A stretch of 64,000 nt of DNA from Kitasatospora terrestris (GCF_039542905.1 NZ_BAABIS010000001.1:8370001-8434000); one strand, 5' to 3'; counted from the stretch's first letter, positions 42,011 through 50,034 are shown. Numbers and translations: made by a program. Notes: generated from the sequence alone by a model not told the origin.

Positions 42011-42095
42011 CGGGCGGCGGGCGTGTCCGGGCGGGCGGCGAGCGGCGGACGGCGAGCGGCGGACGACGGGCGGCGGGCGTGTCCGGGCGGGCGGC
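42011..42095. repeat. 29-bp direct repeat in a GC-rich intergenic tract
   Basis: The 29 bases beginning CGGGCGGCGGGCGTGTCC occur identically at 42011-42039 and 42067-42095. Between and around them are many GCGGCGAGCGG units, so the whole stretch 41985-42100 is low-complexity purine/cytosine sequence without a believable gene. Confidence 0.9.
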
Positions 42096-42107
42096 CGTTC
42101 GCGCCGG

Positions 42108-42563
42108 TCAACCGTCGAGGGCGGCGAGCAGGTCGGCGGCGCGTCCGGCGGCGGTGGCGAAGGCGAGGTGGTCGTGGTAGTCGCGGGACTCCACGATCAG
42201 GCCGTCGCGCACGCGCAGCACCTGCACGTTGGCGGTGCGGAAGGTGCGGCCGGTGGCCGGCAGGTGGACCTCGTAGTCGAACTCGGCGACCACCAGCTCG
42301 GGGTCGTCGGTGTCGCGGATCCGGACGTTCTCGGCCCGCAGCCGGGGTGCGTCCGGGTGCCGCAGCGCGGCGAAGCGCTCGCGCAGCGCCTCCCGGCCGT
42401 GCAGCCGGTGCGGCGGCACGGGCGCGAACGGGAACTCCACCTCGACGTCGGGCGCGTAGAGCTCGGCGAGGTCGTCCCAGCGCCCGGCGGAGATCCGTTC
42501 GAGCAGGCGCCCGGAGACGGTGCGGGGGGTGGGGGAGGAGTGGTGCGGGTCGGACGAGGGCAT
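42108..42563 (-). CDS. SnoaL/NTF2-like protein
   Basis: 151 residues, a single cone-shaped NTF2-like fold: helix GRLLERISAGRWDDLAELYAPDVEVEFP, then strands VVAEFDYEVHLP and VLRVRDGLIVESRDYHDHLAFA. Such proteins act as small isomerases, hydrolases or ligand sinks; the pocket residues are not diagnostic. It is divergent from a TetR gene and very probably its target. ATG 42563 gives the natural N-terminus. Confidence 0.8.
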   Translation of the reverse strand: MPSSDPHHSSPTPRTVSGRLLERISAGRWDDLAELYAPDVEVEFPFAPVPPHRLHGREALRERFAALRHPDAPRLRAENVRIRDTDDPELVVAEFDYEVHLPATGRTFRTANVQVLRVRDGLIVESRDYHDHLAFATAAGRAADLLAALDG

Positions 42564-42596
42564 GGCTGACCTCCGGTGCGGCCGTCATCGTAGAAT

Positions 42597-42640
42597 CGGA
42601 TTGGCAACTCCGTTTCCGACGATACGGATAGGCCACTCCG
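42597..42640. promoter_or_regulatory. Two operator copies between the SnoaL-like gene and the TetR gene
   Basis: CGGATTGGCAACTCCG at 42597-42612 and CGGATAGGCCACTCCG at 42625-42640 differ at two bases and are 28 bp apart, start to start. Each is itself a near-palindrome with CGGA and TCCG arms. The pair lies in the shared promoter region, as expected for sites bound by the TetR protein encoded at 42677. Confidence 0.7.
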
Positions 42641-42676
42641 GTTGTCCAGGCGTCGATCGCACGGGGAGCAGAGCTG

Positions 42677-43264
42677 GTGGCGACAGGTCAGGAGCAGGGC
42701 GGCACCGCCGCCAAACCGCTGCGGGCGGACGCGCGCCGCAACCGCGCCCGGCTGCTGGAGGTCGCGGAGGAGGTCTTCGCCGAGCGCGGCCCCGGGGCCT
42801 CCACCGAGGAGGTCGCCCGGGCCGCGGGGGTGGGCATCGCGACCGTCTTCCGGCACTTCCCGACCAAGGAGGCGCTGCTCGAAGCGGTCCTGGTGCGGCG
42901 CCTGGAGCGGCTCGCCGAGGAGGCGCAGCAGCTCGCCGAGGGGCGTCCGCCGGCCGAGGCGTTCTTCGACTTCTTCAACCTGGTCGTGGACCGCTCGCCG
43001 GTGAAGAACGCGTACGCCGCCGCCCTCGCCGACGCGGGCGTGGACGTGCACGCGGCCGTCTCGGACGCCGGACGCGCCGTCAGCGCCGCGCTCGGCGGAC
43101 TGCTGGCGGCGGCGCAGGGCGCGGGTGCGGTCCGGACCGACCTGGAGGTGCCGGAGCTGACGGCGATCCTGGTCGGCACCTGTCGGATGCTCCAGCACCT
43201 CGACGGTCGGCCCGACGCCGCCCGGCGGGCCCGCCAGGTCGTCCTCGACGGACTGCGCGGCTGA
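42677..43264 (+). CDS. TetR-family transcriptional regulator
   Basis: 195 residues. N-terminal helix-turn-helix NRARLLEVAEEVFAERGPGASTEEVARAAGVGIATVFRHFPTKEAL (about 20-67), then an all-helical ligand/dimer domain. It likely represses the divergent SnoaL-like gene and itself through the two repeats between them. Start GTG 42677. A short hairpin follows its stop. Confidence 0.9.
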   Translation: MATGQEQGGTAAKPLRADARRNRARLLEVAEEVFAERGPGASTEEVARAAGVGIATVFRHFPTKEALLEAVLVRRLERLAEEAQQLAEGRPPAEAFFDFFNLVVDRSPVKNAYAAALADAGVDVHAAVSDAGRAVSAALGGLLAAAQGAGAVRTDLEVPELTAILVGTCRMLQHLDGRPDAARRARQVVLDGLRG

Positions 43265-43265
43265 G

Positions 43266-43287
43266 CCGTCCGGGGGCGCCCGGACGG
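43266..43287. terminator. Short terminator hairpin
   Basis: CCGTCCGGG and CCCGGACGG form a perfect 9-bp stem with a 4-base loop directly after the TetR stop and before the convergent PI-PLC gene. Confidence 0.75.
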
Positions 43288-43319
43288 ACCGTGTGGCTGG
43301 GCCGTGCCGTCGGGAGGGC

Positions 43320-44243
43320 TCAGACGCCGAAGTTGAGCGCGTACAGGGCGCGGACCGAGTCGGCCGTGACGAAGTCCATCGGCACCGTGCCCAGGACCGG
43401 CCGGCTCGCGTGGTTCAGGCCCGCGACGTACCCGGCCAGCTTGGGCGCGATCGCATCGGCCGCCTGGCGCGGCCACAGGCCCCAGCCGGAGCTGGAGGTG
43501 AAGGTCAGGAACAGCCGCTGCGGGTCCGTGGCGGCCCTGGCGGCGTCCAGGTGCGCCGACACCTCGGGCCACTTGCGGGAGTTGAGCTCGAAGATGGTGC
43601 CGATCTGGTAGTCGTCCTCGATGTCGGTCAGCGGACCGCCCCAGCGGATCCCGGCCACCCCGCCGTTGTCGGCGATCACCACCACCCGGCCGCGCACGTC
43701 GCCGAGCCGGGGGATCCGGTCCCCGCCGAGCAGCAGCCCCGGCCAGCGGGACAGGTAGTCGGCGTAGATCGCGCCGAACTCGGCGTCCGAGACGCCCGAG
43801 TACTCCTGCTTCACCCGCATCAGGATCGTCTCGCCGGGGTGCGCGGCGAGGAACTCCCGGCAGCGGTTCAGCACGTCGCCGAAGAAGATCTTCTGGAAGA
43901 CCGAGCCGTGGTGGATCGCGAACACGCCGTCGATCGCCCGGCAGCGGACGTCCAGGAACCGGACGCCGGCGGCCAGCTGATCGGCGATCTGGAGCGTCTG
44001 GGTCTGCGCCAGGGCGCCGCCGTACAGGGCGCCCGAGTCGTGGGTGCCCGGCACGGTCAGCCGGGCGAGCGACAGCTGAGGGTCGAGGGCGCCCATCCAG
44101 TCCGCCGCGCCCGGCAGGGCGAGCGGCCGCGGCGCTGCCGAGGCGCGTCCGCCCGCCAGGCCCGTGCCGGCGACGGCGAGCCCGGCGGCCACCGCCGCCC
44201 GTCCGAAACCGCGCCTGCTGATCGGAGTCTCGTTCAGGAACAC
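43320..44243 (-). CDS. Secreted phosphatidylinositol-specific phospholipase C-like protein
   Basis: 307 residues. Twin-arginine signal (ISRRGFGRAAVAAGLAVAG, about 8-26). Catalytic His pair in TVPGTHDSG (near 64) and FAIHHGSV (near 111), and GVRFLDVR between them, as in PI-PLC X-domain enzymes. Cleaves phosphatidylinositol or a related lipid outside the cell. GTG 44243 is chosen because GGGGAGG lies 8 bases upstream; the frame also has ATG 44267. Product probably exported folded by Tat. Confidence 0.88.
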   Translation of the reverse strand: MFLNETPISRRGFGRAAVAAGLAVAGTGLAGGRASAAPRPLALPGAADWMGALDPQLSLARLTVPGTHDSGALYGGALAQTQTLQIADQLAAGVRFLDVRCRAIDGVFAIHHGSVFQKIFFGDVLNRCREFLAAHPGETILMRVKQEYSGVSDAEFGAIYADYLSRWPGLLLGGDRIPRLGDVRGRVVVIADNGGVAGIRWGGPLTDIEDDYQIGTIFELNSRKWPEVSAHLDAARAATDPQRLFLTFTSSSGWGLWPRQAADAIAPKLAGYVAGLNHASRPVLGTVPMDFVTADSVRALYALNFGV

Positions 44244-44433
44244 GCCCCCGCACCTCCCCTGATGCACCGTCCGCCACCGACTGGCATGCCCATTATCAGG
44301 ATGCCCGGCGGCCCCCGGTAGTCCTCGGACCGGACTTTGCTACCGGTCGGTACGCGAAGCCGTTCGCGGGACGCCCGCGGGCCGGCGGAGCTACCGTGGA
44401 GCACCGCCACACCGCACCAGGGGGAGCAGCGCC

Positions 44434-44697
44434 ATGAGTGACGCCGAGACCACGGACCGCCGGACGCTGTCGGCGGAGTCCGCCGCGGCCGTCCGGGCCT
44501 ACGCCGCCACCCACCGCGAACGCGCCGACCGGCTCGCCGCCGCACTCGAGGACCTCGCCCGCAACGGCCTCCCGCACGCCGAGGACTGCACGCCGTGGGA
44601 GACCGTCCGCGACCGGCGCCTCGCCGAACTCGCCACCGCCGCCGGTGCCGTCGGTGCCGGTGCCGCCGGTGCCGTCGAAACGGGCAGAGAGCGCTGA
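44434..44697 (+). CDS. Candidate antitoxin (or partner) of a RelE-like toxin
   Basis: 87 residues, mostly one long charged helix (ESAAAVRAYAATHRERADRLAAALEDLARNGLP) and a second short helix (WETVRDRRLAELATAA), ending in a Gly/Ala tail. ATG 44434 is preceded by GGGGGAGCA. Its TGA overlaps the ATG of the next gene (TGATG), the usual coupling of antitoxin and toxin. I do not recognise a named antitoxin family; no ribbon-helix-helix or Phd motif is obvious. Confidence 0.55.
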   Translation: MSDAETTDRRTLSAESAAAVRAYAATHRERADRLAAALEDLARNGLPHAEDCTPWETVRDRRLAELATAAGAVGAGAAGAVETGRER

Positions 44698-44960
44698 TGC
44701 GCCGCCCGCGCCGCCGCGCCGAGATCACCCTCACCGCCGTCGCCGAACGCCAGGTCGCCCGGCTCACCGACCCTGCCGAGATCCACGCCCTCGACCGCGC
44801 CCTGGCCGCCCTCTCCGCCGACCCCGCCCTCGGCGTCCCGATCCCCGGCACCAGCCCCGAACTGCGGGACTACACCGACCCCGTCGACGTCGTCCGGCTG
44901 ATCTACTACGTCACCGCCCGCCGCACCGTCCTCGTCCTCACCTACCTCGAGGTCGGCTGA
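44697..44960 (+). CDS. Candidate RelE/ParE-superfamily toxin
   Basis: 87 residues. Pattern of the RelE/ParE fold: EITLTAVAERQVARL, then a long helix AEIHALDRALAALSADP, then paired strands LRDYTDPVDVVRLIYYVTARRTVLVLTYLEV. RelE proteins cut mRNA on the ribosome and ParE poisons gyrase; which applies is unknown, and the catalytic residues are not clear. Translationally coupled to the preceding gene and followed by a terminator, so the pair stands as its own small operon. Assignment is inferred from size, order and strand pattern. Confidence 0.55.
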   Translation: MRRPRRRAEITLTAVAERQVARLTDPAEIHALDRALAALSADPALGVPIPGTSPELRDYTDPVDVVRLIYYVTARRTVLVLTYLEVG

Positions 44961-45002
44961 CAGCCCCTCCGGCACCGCGGGTGGAGCCGGTGCGCGGGCA
45001 CG

Positions 45003-45039
45003 GCGACGAGGCCGCGGCCGTCGGGCCGGGCCTCGTCGC
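45003..45039. terminator. Terminator after the candidate toxin-antitoxin pair
   Basis: GCGACGAGGCC (45003-45013) and GGCCTCGTCGC (45029-45039) make a perfect 11-bp stem, 43 bases after the toxin stop. Confidence 0.75.
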
Positions 45040-45062
45040 GAAGGTCGTGCGCGCGGTGGTGC

Positions 45063-45143
45063 CTACTCGTGCCCGAGCACGATCAGCGTCACCAGTCCGG
45101 CCAGTGCCACCAGCCACGCCCACCAGGTCACCCTCAGGTCCAC
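45063..45143 (-). CDS. 26-residue single-helix membrane micropeptide
   Basis: From GTG 45143 the peptide reads MDLRVTWWAWLVALAGLV and continues hydrophobic to LGHE, then TAG. One membrane helix with aromatic girdle (WWAW). The start is backed by GGAGGGAGAGG 5 bases upstream; an ATG 18 bases earlier lies inside that ribosome site. Too short for usual gene finders. Stop lies just past the hairpin on the other side. Function unknown; similar tiny membrane peptides exist in actinobacteria but I cannot name a family. Confidence 0.5.
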   Translation of the reverse strand: MDLRVTWWAWLVALAGLVTLIVLGHE

Positions 45144-45243
45144 GTCGACCTCTCCCTCCATCGATTGGCAAGATCCGAGCACTACGACGGGCCCACGTCA
45201 AGATCTCCGCACCCCGAATGCTCCGTCCGGGGGACGCCCGGGC

Positions 45244-46200
45244 TCAGCGCTCGGCGCAGGCGGGGTCGGGGAGCGCGGTGACGGTGTACGGCGGAGTGCC
45301 CGGGCGGGAGTCGAGCTGGCTGTTGACGACGTACAAGCGGCCGCCGTGCCGGGCGAGGGTGGTCGGCGAGACGAGCGGGGCGTCGGTGATGCGGTGGACG
45401 ACCCGGCCGGTGCGCAGGGCGTCGTCGAGGCGGGCGACGTACACGCCGGTCGGGGCACCGTAGTTGAGCACCGCGTACAGGGTGCGGCCGGACAGCACCA
45501 TGCCGTCCGGGCCGAAGGAGGGCTCGCCGAGGTCGACGGCGTCGATCCGGCGGGTGGCGGTGTCGACCCGCCACAGGGCCTCGGTGCCGTTGGAGGCGAC
45601 CAGCAGGGTGCGGCCGGCGGGGTCGGCGACGATGCCGTTGAGCAGCCAGTACTGCGCGGGGAAGCCGGGCAGGGCGGGCCGGAAGTCCAGCCAGGGCTCC
45701 AGCGGGCCGAGCAGTCCGGCCCGCAGTTCGGCGCGCAGCACGGACGGGTTGGCCCAGTCGGTGACGTACACGGCCCCGGGGGTGACCGCCAGGTCGTTCA
45801 GCCGGGGCGGTCCGAGCGGGCCGTCGGGCGCGGTGGCGCGGGAGATCAGCGCACCGTCGCGCCCGTGCACGGAGAGGACCGCGCCGCCGACCGAGACCAC
45901 CCGTCCGGCCGGGTCGAGCCGGACGCCGAGGGTGCTGGCCCGCTCGGGGATCCCGGCGGCCGGGAAGGGCCGCAGGCGGGGCCGGTCGACGTGGCCGCGG
46001 AACAGCCGGCCGGTGCCGTCGGAGCCGACCACCATGGTTCCGTCCGGGCCGATCGCGATGCCCTCGGGCAGGATTCCGGGCTCGTCGGAGACCACGTAGG
46101 TCTCCGGGAGGCGGGGCCGGGCGGAGGCGCGGCCGGCCGCCGCGACGGGCAGCAGGCCGGCAGCGGCGGCGGACAGCAGGGTGCGACGGGACAGCGGCAC
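45244..46200 (-). CDS. Secreted SMP-30/gluconolactonase-like beta-propeller protein
   Basis: 318 residues. Tat-like signal SRRTLLSAAAAGLLPVAAAG (4-23). Repeated propeller blades with words PEGIAIGPDGTMVVGSDGTGRLF, NDLAVTPGAVYVTDWANPSVLRA, GPDGMVLSGRTLYAVLNYG. SMP-30-like proteins bind a metal and hydrolyse lactones or esters; the enzymatic residues (Glu/Asn/Asp) are not certain here. Exported. ATG 46200 begins the signal. A GC-rich 230-base region separates it from the divergent methyltransferase. Confidence 0.8.
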   Translation of the reverse strand: MPLSRRTLLSAAAAGLLPVAAAGRASARPRLPETYVVSDEPGILPEGIAIGPDGTMVVGSDGTGRLFRGHVDRPRLRPFPAAGIPERASTLGVRLDPAGRVVSVGGAVLSVHGRDGALISRATAPDGPLGPPRLNDLAVTPGAVYVTDWANPSVLRAELRAGLLGPLEPWLDFRPALPGFPAQYWLLNGIVADPAGRTLLVASNGTEALWRVDTATRRIDAVDLGEPSFGPDGMVLSGRTLYAVLNYGAPTGVYVARLDDALRTGRVVHRITDAPLVSPTTLARHGGRLYVVNSQLDSRPGTPPYTVTALPDPACAER

Positions 46201-46431
46201 GGGGAACCTCCCGATGGGTGGTCAGGACGCGGACCCGCCGAGCGTGTCACCGGCCCGCCTCGGTGTCGCCGCTTTTCGGTCCTGCCCGAAAAGCCGAGGC
46301 AGGCGGCGTGGTGCGGCCGACTTCTTTGTGTCATCCGCCAGTACGGCCGGGCGGCGGGGCGGGGCAGGATTTCGGCCACGACCGCGAGCCGGCAACGGTG
46401 CCGGGTGCGGCAGCAGATGGGGGGATGCGTG

Positions 46432-47175
46432 ATGGGCGTGGACCAGTACGACGCGATCGGTGAGGCGTTCGAGGGCTTCAAGTCCCTGCCGTTGACGCGC
46501 TTCGGGGAGGTGCCGAGCTTCCTCGGCCTGGTGGGGGACGTGAAGGGCCGGTCGGTGCTCGACCTGGCGTGCGGAACCGGCTTCTACAGCCGGGAGTTCA
46601 AGCGTCGCGGTGCGACCGATGTGCTCGGCGTGGACATCTCGGTGGAGATGATCGCCGCTGCGAGGGAGATCGAACGGCGCGCGCCGCTGGGGGTCGACTA
46701 CGAGGTCGGGGACGTCGTCGAACTCCGCTCCCTGGCGCAGCGGTTCGACGTCGCGACCGGCGTGCAGTGCCTCAACTACGCCCAGGACGTCGCGGAGATG
46801 GAGCGGATGTGCCGCAACATCCACCGCAGCCTGGTGCCGGGCGGGGAGTTCTTCCTGCTCGCGCAGAAGCCCGACTACGGGTTCGACTGCGCCTCGCTGG
46901 AGACGTACGGCTTCCGCTGCGAGCCGACCGGCGAGGAGCTGGAGACCGGGCCGAAGGTGCGGGTCACCGCGATGCTCGACCCGCAGCCGATCACCATCGT
47001 CTCCAGCGCGCCGCGCCGCGAGGTCTACGAGAAGTGCCTGCGGGCGGCGGGCTTCGACGAGCTGGAGTGGGTGCCGCTGCGGATCTCCGAGGCGGGCCTG
47101 CGCGAGCGCGGCGAGGAGTTCTGGGCGGACCTGCTGGCCCACCCGCCGCTGGAGATGCTGCGCTGCCGGGCCTGA
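46432..47175 (+). CDS. Class I SAM-dependent methyltransferase
   Basis: 247 residues. Motif I VLDLACGTGFYSREFKRRGA (near 42-61), acidic end of strand 2 GVDISVEMIAAARE, motif for strand 4 FDVATGVQCLNYA; the rest has EVYEKCLRAAGFDELEWVPL typical of small-molecule methyltransferases. Substrate unknown; streptomycete relatives occur both in primary and secondary metabolism. ATG 46432 is preferred over the GTG three bases upstream; GGGGGGATG is the ribosome region. Convergent with hemC. Confidence 0.88.
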   Translation: MGVDQYDAIGEAFEGFKSLPLTRFGEVPSFLGLVGDVKGRSVLDLACGTGFYSREFKRRGATDVLGVDISVEMIAAAREIERRAPLGVDYEVGDVVELRSLAQRFDVATGVQCLNYAQDVAEMERMCRNIHRSLVPGGEFFLLAQKPDYGFDCASLETYGFRCEPTGEELETGPKVRVTAMLDPQPITIVSSAPRREVYEKCLRAAGFDELEWVPLRISEAGLRERGEEFWADLLAHPPLEMLRCRA

Positions 47176-47202
47176 ACCGGCGACGGCCGTCAGGGCGGAG
47201 GC

Positions 47203-48138
47203 TCAGTGCGCGATCGAGCCGATCAGGTCGGCGGCGCCCTGGCGCTTGAGTTCGAGCGCGGTGGCGGTGCCGAGGTCCTCGGGGCTGAGCGAGCCGGCCC
47301 ACACGTGGGCGTCCAGGACGGTCTTCCCGTCCGGTGAGAACACCCGGCCGCGCAGCGACAGCCGCCCGTCCGCCTCGGCCCGGGCGTAGCCGGCGATCGG
47401 CGAGTTGCAGTGCCCCTGCAGCACGTGCAGGAACATCCGCTCCGCCGCGGCCTCCCGCCAGGTGCCGGGGTGGCCGAGCCCGGCGACCGCGTCGATGGTG
47501 ACGGTGTCGTCCTGGCGGCACTGCAGGGCGAGGATGCCCGCGCCGATCGGCGGGCACATCGCGTCCACGCCCAGCACCTCGGTGATGCGCCGCTGTTCGC
47601 CGATCCGCTCCAGGCCGGAGACGGCGAGCAGCAGCGCGTCGGCGTCGCCGGCCGCGAGCTTGGCCAGGCGCGAGTTGGCGTTGCCCCGGATCGGCACGCA
47701 CTCCAGGTGCGGGTGCGAGGCGGCGAGCTGGGCGATCCGGCGCACCGAGGAGGTGCCGATCTGCGTCCCGGCCGGGAGCCGGTCGAGGGTGAGACCACCC
47801 GGGTGGACGAGCGCGTCGCGGATGTCGTCGCGCTCCAGGTACGCGGCGAACACCGTGCCGGCGGGCAGCGGCCGGTCGGCGGGCACGTCCTTCAGGCAGT
47901 GCACCGCCAGGTCCGCCTCGCCCGCGAGCAGCGCCGCGTCGACCTCCTTGGTGAACGCGCCCTTGCCGCCGAGCGCCGCCAGGTCGCCCATCCACCGGTC
48001 GCCGGAGGTGGTGACCGGCACCACCTCGGTCCGGATCCCCGGGTGCAGCGCGGCGAGCTCGGCCCGGACGCGCTCCACCTGGGCGAGCGCCATCGGGGAG
48101 GACCGGGAGACGATGCGGATCAACTCAGCGGAGACCAT
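47203..48138 (-). CDS. hemC: Porphobilinogen deaminase, divergent paralogue
   Basis: 311 residues. Catalytic Asp 84 in CLKDVPAD, substrate-binding [11 protein letters not shown] (near 129-139), [12 protein letters not shown] (near 150-161), and cofactor Cys 244 in [12 protein letters not shown], which carries the dipyrromethane. It polymerises four porphobilinogens to hydroxymethylbilane for heme and cobalamin. The sequence differs clearly from the usual streptomycete hemC (which has HSLKDLPT and AGCSAPVGA), and no other hem genes are adjacent, so this is a second, probably accessory copy. ATG 48138 gives the N-terminus. Confidence 0.9.
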   Translation of the reverse strand: MVSAELIRIVSRSSPMALAQVERVRAELAALHPGIRTEVVPVTTSGDRWMGDLAALGGKGAFTKEVDAALLAGEADLAVHCLKDVPADRPLPAGTVFAAYLERDDIRDALVHPGGLTLDRLPAGTQIGTSSVRRIAQLAASHPHLECVPIRGNANSRLAKLAAGDADALLLAVSGLERIGEQRRITEVLGVDAMCPPIGAGILALQCRQDDTVTIDAVAGLGHPGTWREAAAERMFLHVLQGHCNSPIAGYARAEADGRLSLRGRVFSPDGKTVLDAHVWAGSLSPEDLGTATALELKRQGAADLIGSIAH

Positions 48139-48222
48139 GCCGAGATGATAGGCCGTCAGGGTCGGTGATCGTTCCACCACCGGCCCGGGCCGGACGCGGC
48201 CCGGCGGTGGTACCGGCCGGAC

Positions 48223-48660
48223 TCAGCCCCGGAGGTAGTACGCGTCGACCGGGCCGCGGGCCTCGTCGAAGAGCGCCGGTCCGTCCTGCGGCACCGTCGG
48301 CCAGTCGCCCGCCCGCGGGTGCAGCTCGACGAGCTGCTCGGTCGCCAGCGCGAACACCACCCGGCCGAGCCCCGAGCGGACGATCGCGCCCGCGCACATC
48401 CCGCACGGCTGGCAGCTGGTGTACATCGTGGTGCGGGCGGCCGTCCGCGGGTCCAACTCGCGGGCCGCCCAGCGGGCCAGCTTCAGCTCCGGGTGGGCGG
48501 TGATGTCACCGTCCCGGCGGACCGTGTTGTGGTCCTCGGCCAGGACCGTCCCGTCCGGGTCGGCGAGCAGCGAACCGAACGGCGCGTCGCCCTGCGCGAC
48601 GGCCTCGGCCGCGATGGCGACGGCGCGCCGGAGCAGGGCCTCGTCGGCGTTGGTGATCAT
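48223..48660 (-). CDS. Nucleoside/guanine deaminase-like CDA-fold enzyme
   Basis: 145 residues. Zinc motif HPELKLA (H-P-E, near 54-56) and PCGMC (near 84-88) form the cytidine-deaminase-like site with catalytic Glu; the HxE variant with Pro is common in guanine deaminases and related enzymes. Acts on free bases or nucleosides in the cytosol. ATG 48660 overlaps the stop of the upstream LLM gene (ATGA), so it is co-translated. Ribosome site GGAGGAG upstream. Confidence 0.88.
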   Translation of the reverse strand: MITNADEALLRRAVAIAAEAVAQGDAPFGSLLADPDGTVLAEDHNTVRRDGDITAHPELKLARWAARELDPRTAARTTMYTSCQPCGMCAGAIVRSGLGRVVFALATEQLVELHPRAGDWPTVPQDGPALFDEARGPVDAYYLRG

Positions 48661-49484
48661 GCTGCGCTCCTCCAGTGCTCGGCAACGGCGGTGAGCGCCC
48701 GCCAGGCCTCCTGCGGCCGGCGGGTCTCCTGCGGATCCCCGTCGTAGGGATCCAGGACGACGGCCTGCGCGCCGAGCCGGCGCAGCCGGTCGAGGTCCCC
48801 GACGACCTGCTCGATCGTACCTACGCCGGTCGGCCTCCCGGCCTCCTCGACCGGCCCGTCGGTGAGGCGCAGGGCGATCCTCGGGGCGAACCCGGGCAGC
48901 GGGTGCCCCGCCAGCTCCTGCTCGGCGAGCACGGCGCCCATCCGGTCGGCCGGCAGGCGCAGCGGATGCCACGCGTCGCCGAACCTGACGGCCCGGCGGA
49001 TCGCCGCCCGGCTGTGGCCGCCGACCCAGATCGGCACCCCGGGCGTCCCCCCGTCCGCGGCCAGGGCCCCCCGGAGCGCCACCAGGCACTCGTCCGTCAG
49101 CCTGCCTCGCTCGGCGAACGGGACGCCGAGCGCCTCGAACTCCCGGCGCGCCCAGCCCACCCCCACACCGAGGACCAGACGGCCGCCGCTGAGCCGCTGC
49201 AGGCCGTCGGCCATCCGTGCCACCAGCAGCGGATGACGGTACGGCAGCACCAGCACGGTGGTGCCGAGCCGGATCCGGGTGGTGACCCCGGCGAGCCAGG
49301 AGAGCGTGGTGAACGGCTCGAAGAAGGGTTCCGGGTAGCGCTCCGCCACGTCCGGGGTCACCGCCACGTGGTCCGACAGCATCAGCAGGTCCAGGTCGAG
49401 CCCCTCCGCGGTCTCGGCCCACGCGCGGAGCACGCCGGGATCGGTCCCCGGCCCGAAGTTCGGTACGTTGACGCCAAGTTGCAT
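48657..49484 (-). CDS. LLM-class F420-dependent oxidoreductase
   Basis: 275 residues of a luciferase-like TIM barrel. N-terminus LGVNVPNFGPG, then LLMLSDHVAVTPD, IRLGTTVLVLPYRHPLLVARMADGLQRLSGGRLVLGVGVGW and GGTPGVPIWVGGHS are the hallmark motifs of F420-dependent bacterial LLM enzymes. Transfers hydride between F420 and a small substrate; target unknown. Operon with the deaminase downstream; divergent from an AsnC-type regulator, which may control both. Confidence 0.9.
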   Translation of the reverse strand: MQLGVNVPNFGPGTDPGVLRAWAETAEGLDLDLLMLSDHVAVTPDVAERYPEPFFEPFTTLSWLAGVTTRIRLGTTVLVLPYRHPLLVARMADGLQRLSGGRLVLGVGVGWARREFEALGVPFAERGRLTDECLVALRGALAADGGTPGVPIWVGGHSRAAIRRAVRFGDAWHPLRLPADRMGAVLAEQELAGHPLPGFAPRIALRLTDGPVEEAGRPTGVGTIEQVVGDLDRLRRLGAQAVVLDPYDGDPQETRRPQEAWRALTAVAEHWRSAA

Positions 49485-49521
49485 GTGCCGAGGCTATCCC
49501 CGCGATCGGCCGGGCCGGAAC

Positions 49522-49565
49522 GGAGATCTCCCGGCGTTCGGGCCGTGATCCCGGGGAAATCCCGG
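49522..49565. promoter_or_regulatory. Palindromes between the LLM operon and the AsnC gene
   Basis: GGAGATCTCC (49522-49531) is a perfect 10-bp palindrome, and CCGGG-GAAAT-CCCGG (49551-49565) is a perfect 5-5-5 inverted repeat 13 bases before the AsnC ATG. Lrp/AsnC proteins bind such short symmetrical sites in arrays. Confidence 0.5.
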
Positions 49566-49577
49566 TAGATTCGGCGC

Positions 49578-50030
49578 ATGGCCGCGAATCTCGATTCCAC
49601 CGACTGGGCGATCCTCGAACAGCTCCAGCAGGAGGCCCGGATCTCCCTCAGCGAGCTCGGCCGACGGGTCGGACTCAGCCCCTCGGCCGCCACCGAGCGG
49701 GTGCGCAGCCTGGAGTCCCAGGGCGTCATCACCGGGTACGCCGCCACCGTCGACCTCGCCAAGGTCGGCTATCCGGTCCTCGCCGTGGTCCGGCTGAAGT
49801 ACCCGGGCAACCGGCACCAGCCGCTGCGCCGACTGCTCGCCGAGCGGCAGGAAATCCTCGAATGCCTGCGCACCACCGGCGAGGACTGCTACACCCTGAA
49901 GCTCGCGGCGACGTCCATGGAACACCTGGAGGCACTGGTCGACGAACTGGCCGGGCTCGGCAGCACCACCACCAGCGTGGTGTACAGCCGCACCCTGCCG
50001 CTGCGCGGGCCCGGACGGCCGGTCCGGTAG
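49578..50030 (+). CDS. Lrp/AsnC-family regulator
   Basis: 150 residues. N-terminal helix-turn-helix LDSTDWAILEQLQQEARISLSELGRRVGLSPSAATERVRSLESQGVITGY (about 5-54) and C-terminal RAM ligand domain with GYPVLAVVRLK and the TGEDCYTLKLAATSMEHLEALVDEL motif. Senses an amino acid or related metabolite as an octamer-type assembly. Divergent from the LLM/deaminase operon, which it probably regulates. Confidence 0.9.
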   Translation: MAANLDSTDWAILEQLQQEARISLSELGRRVGLSPSAATERVRSLESQGVITGYAATVDLAKVGYPVLAVVRLKYPGNRHQPLRRLLAERQEILECLRTTGEDCYTLKLAATSMEHLEALVDELAGLGSTTTSVVYSRTLPLRGPGRPVR

Positions 50031-50034
50031 CCCT

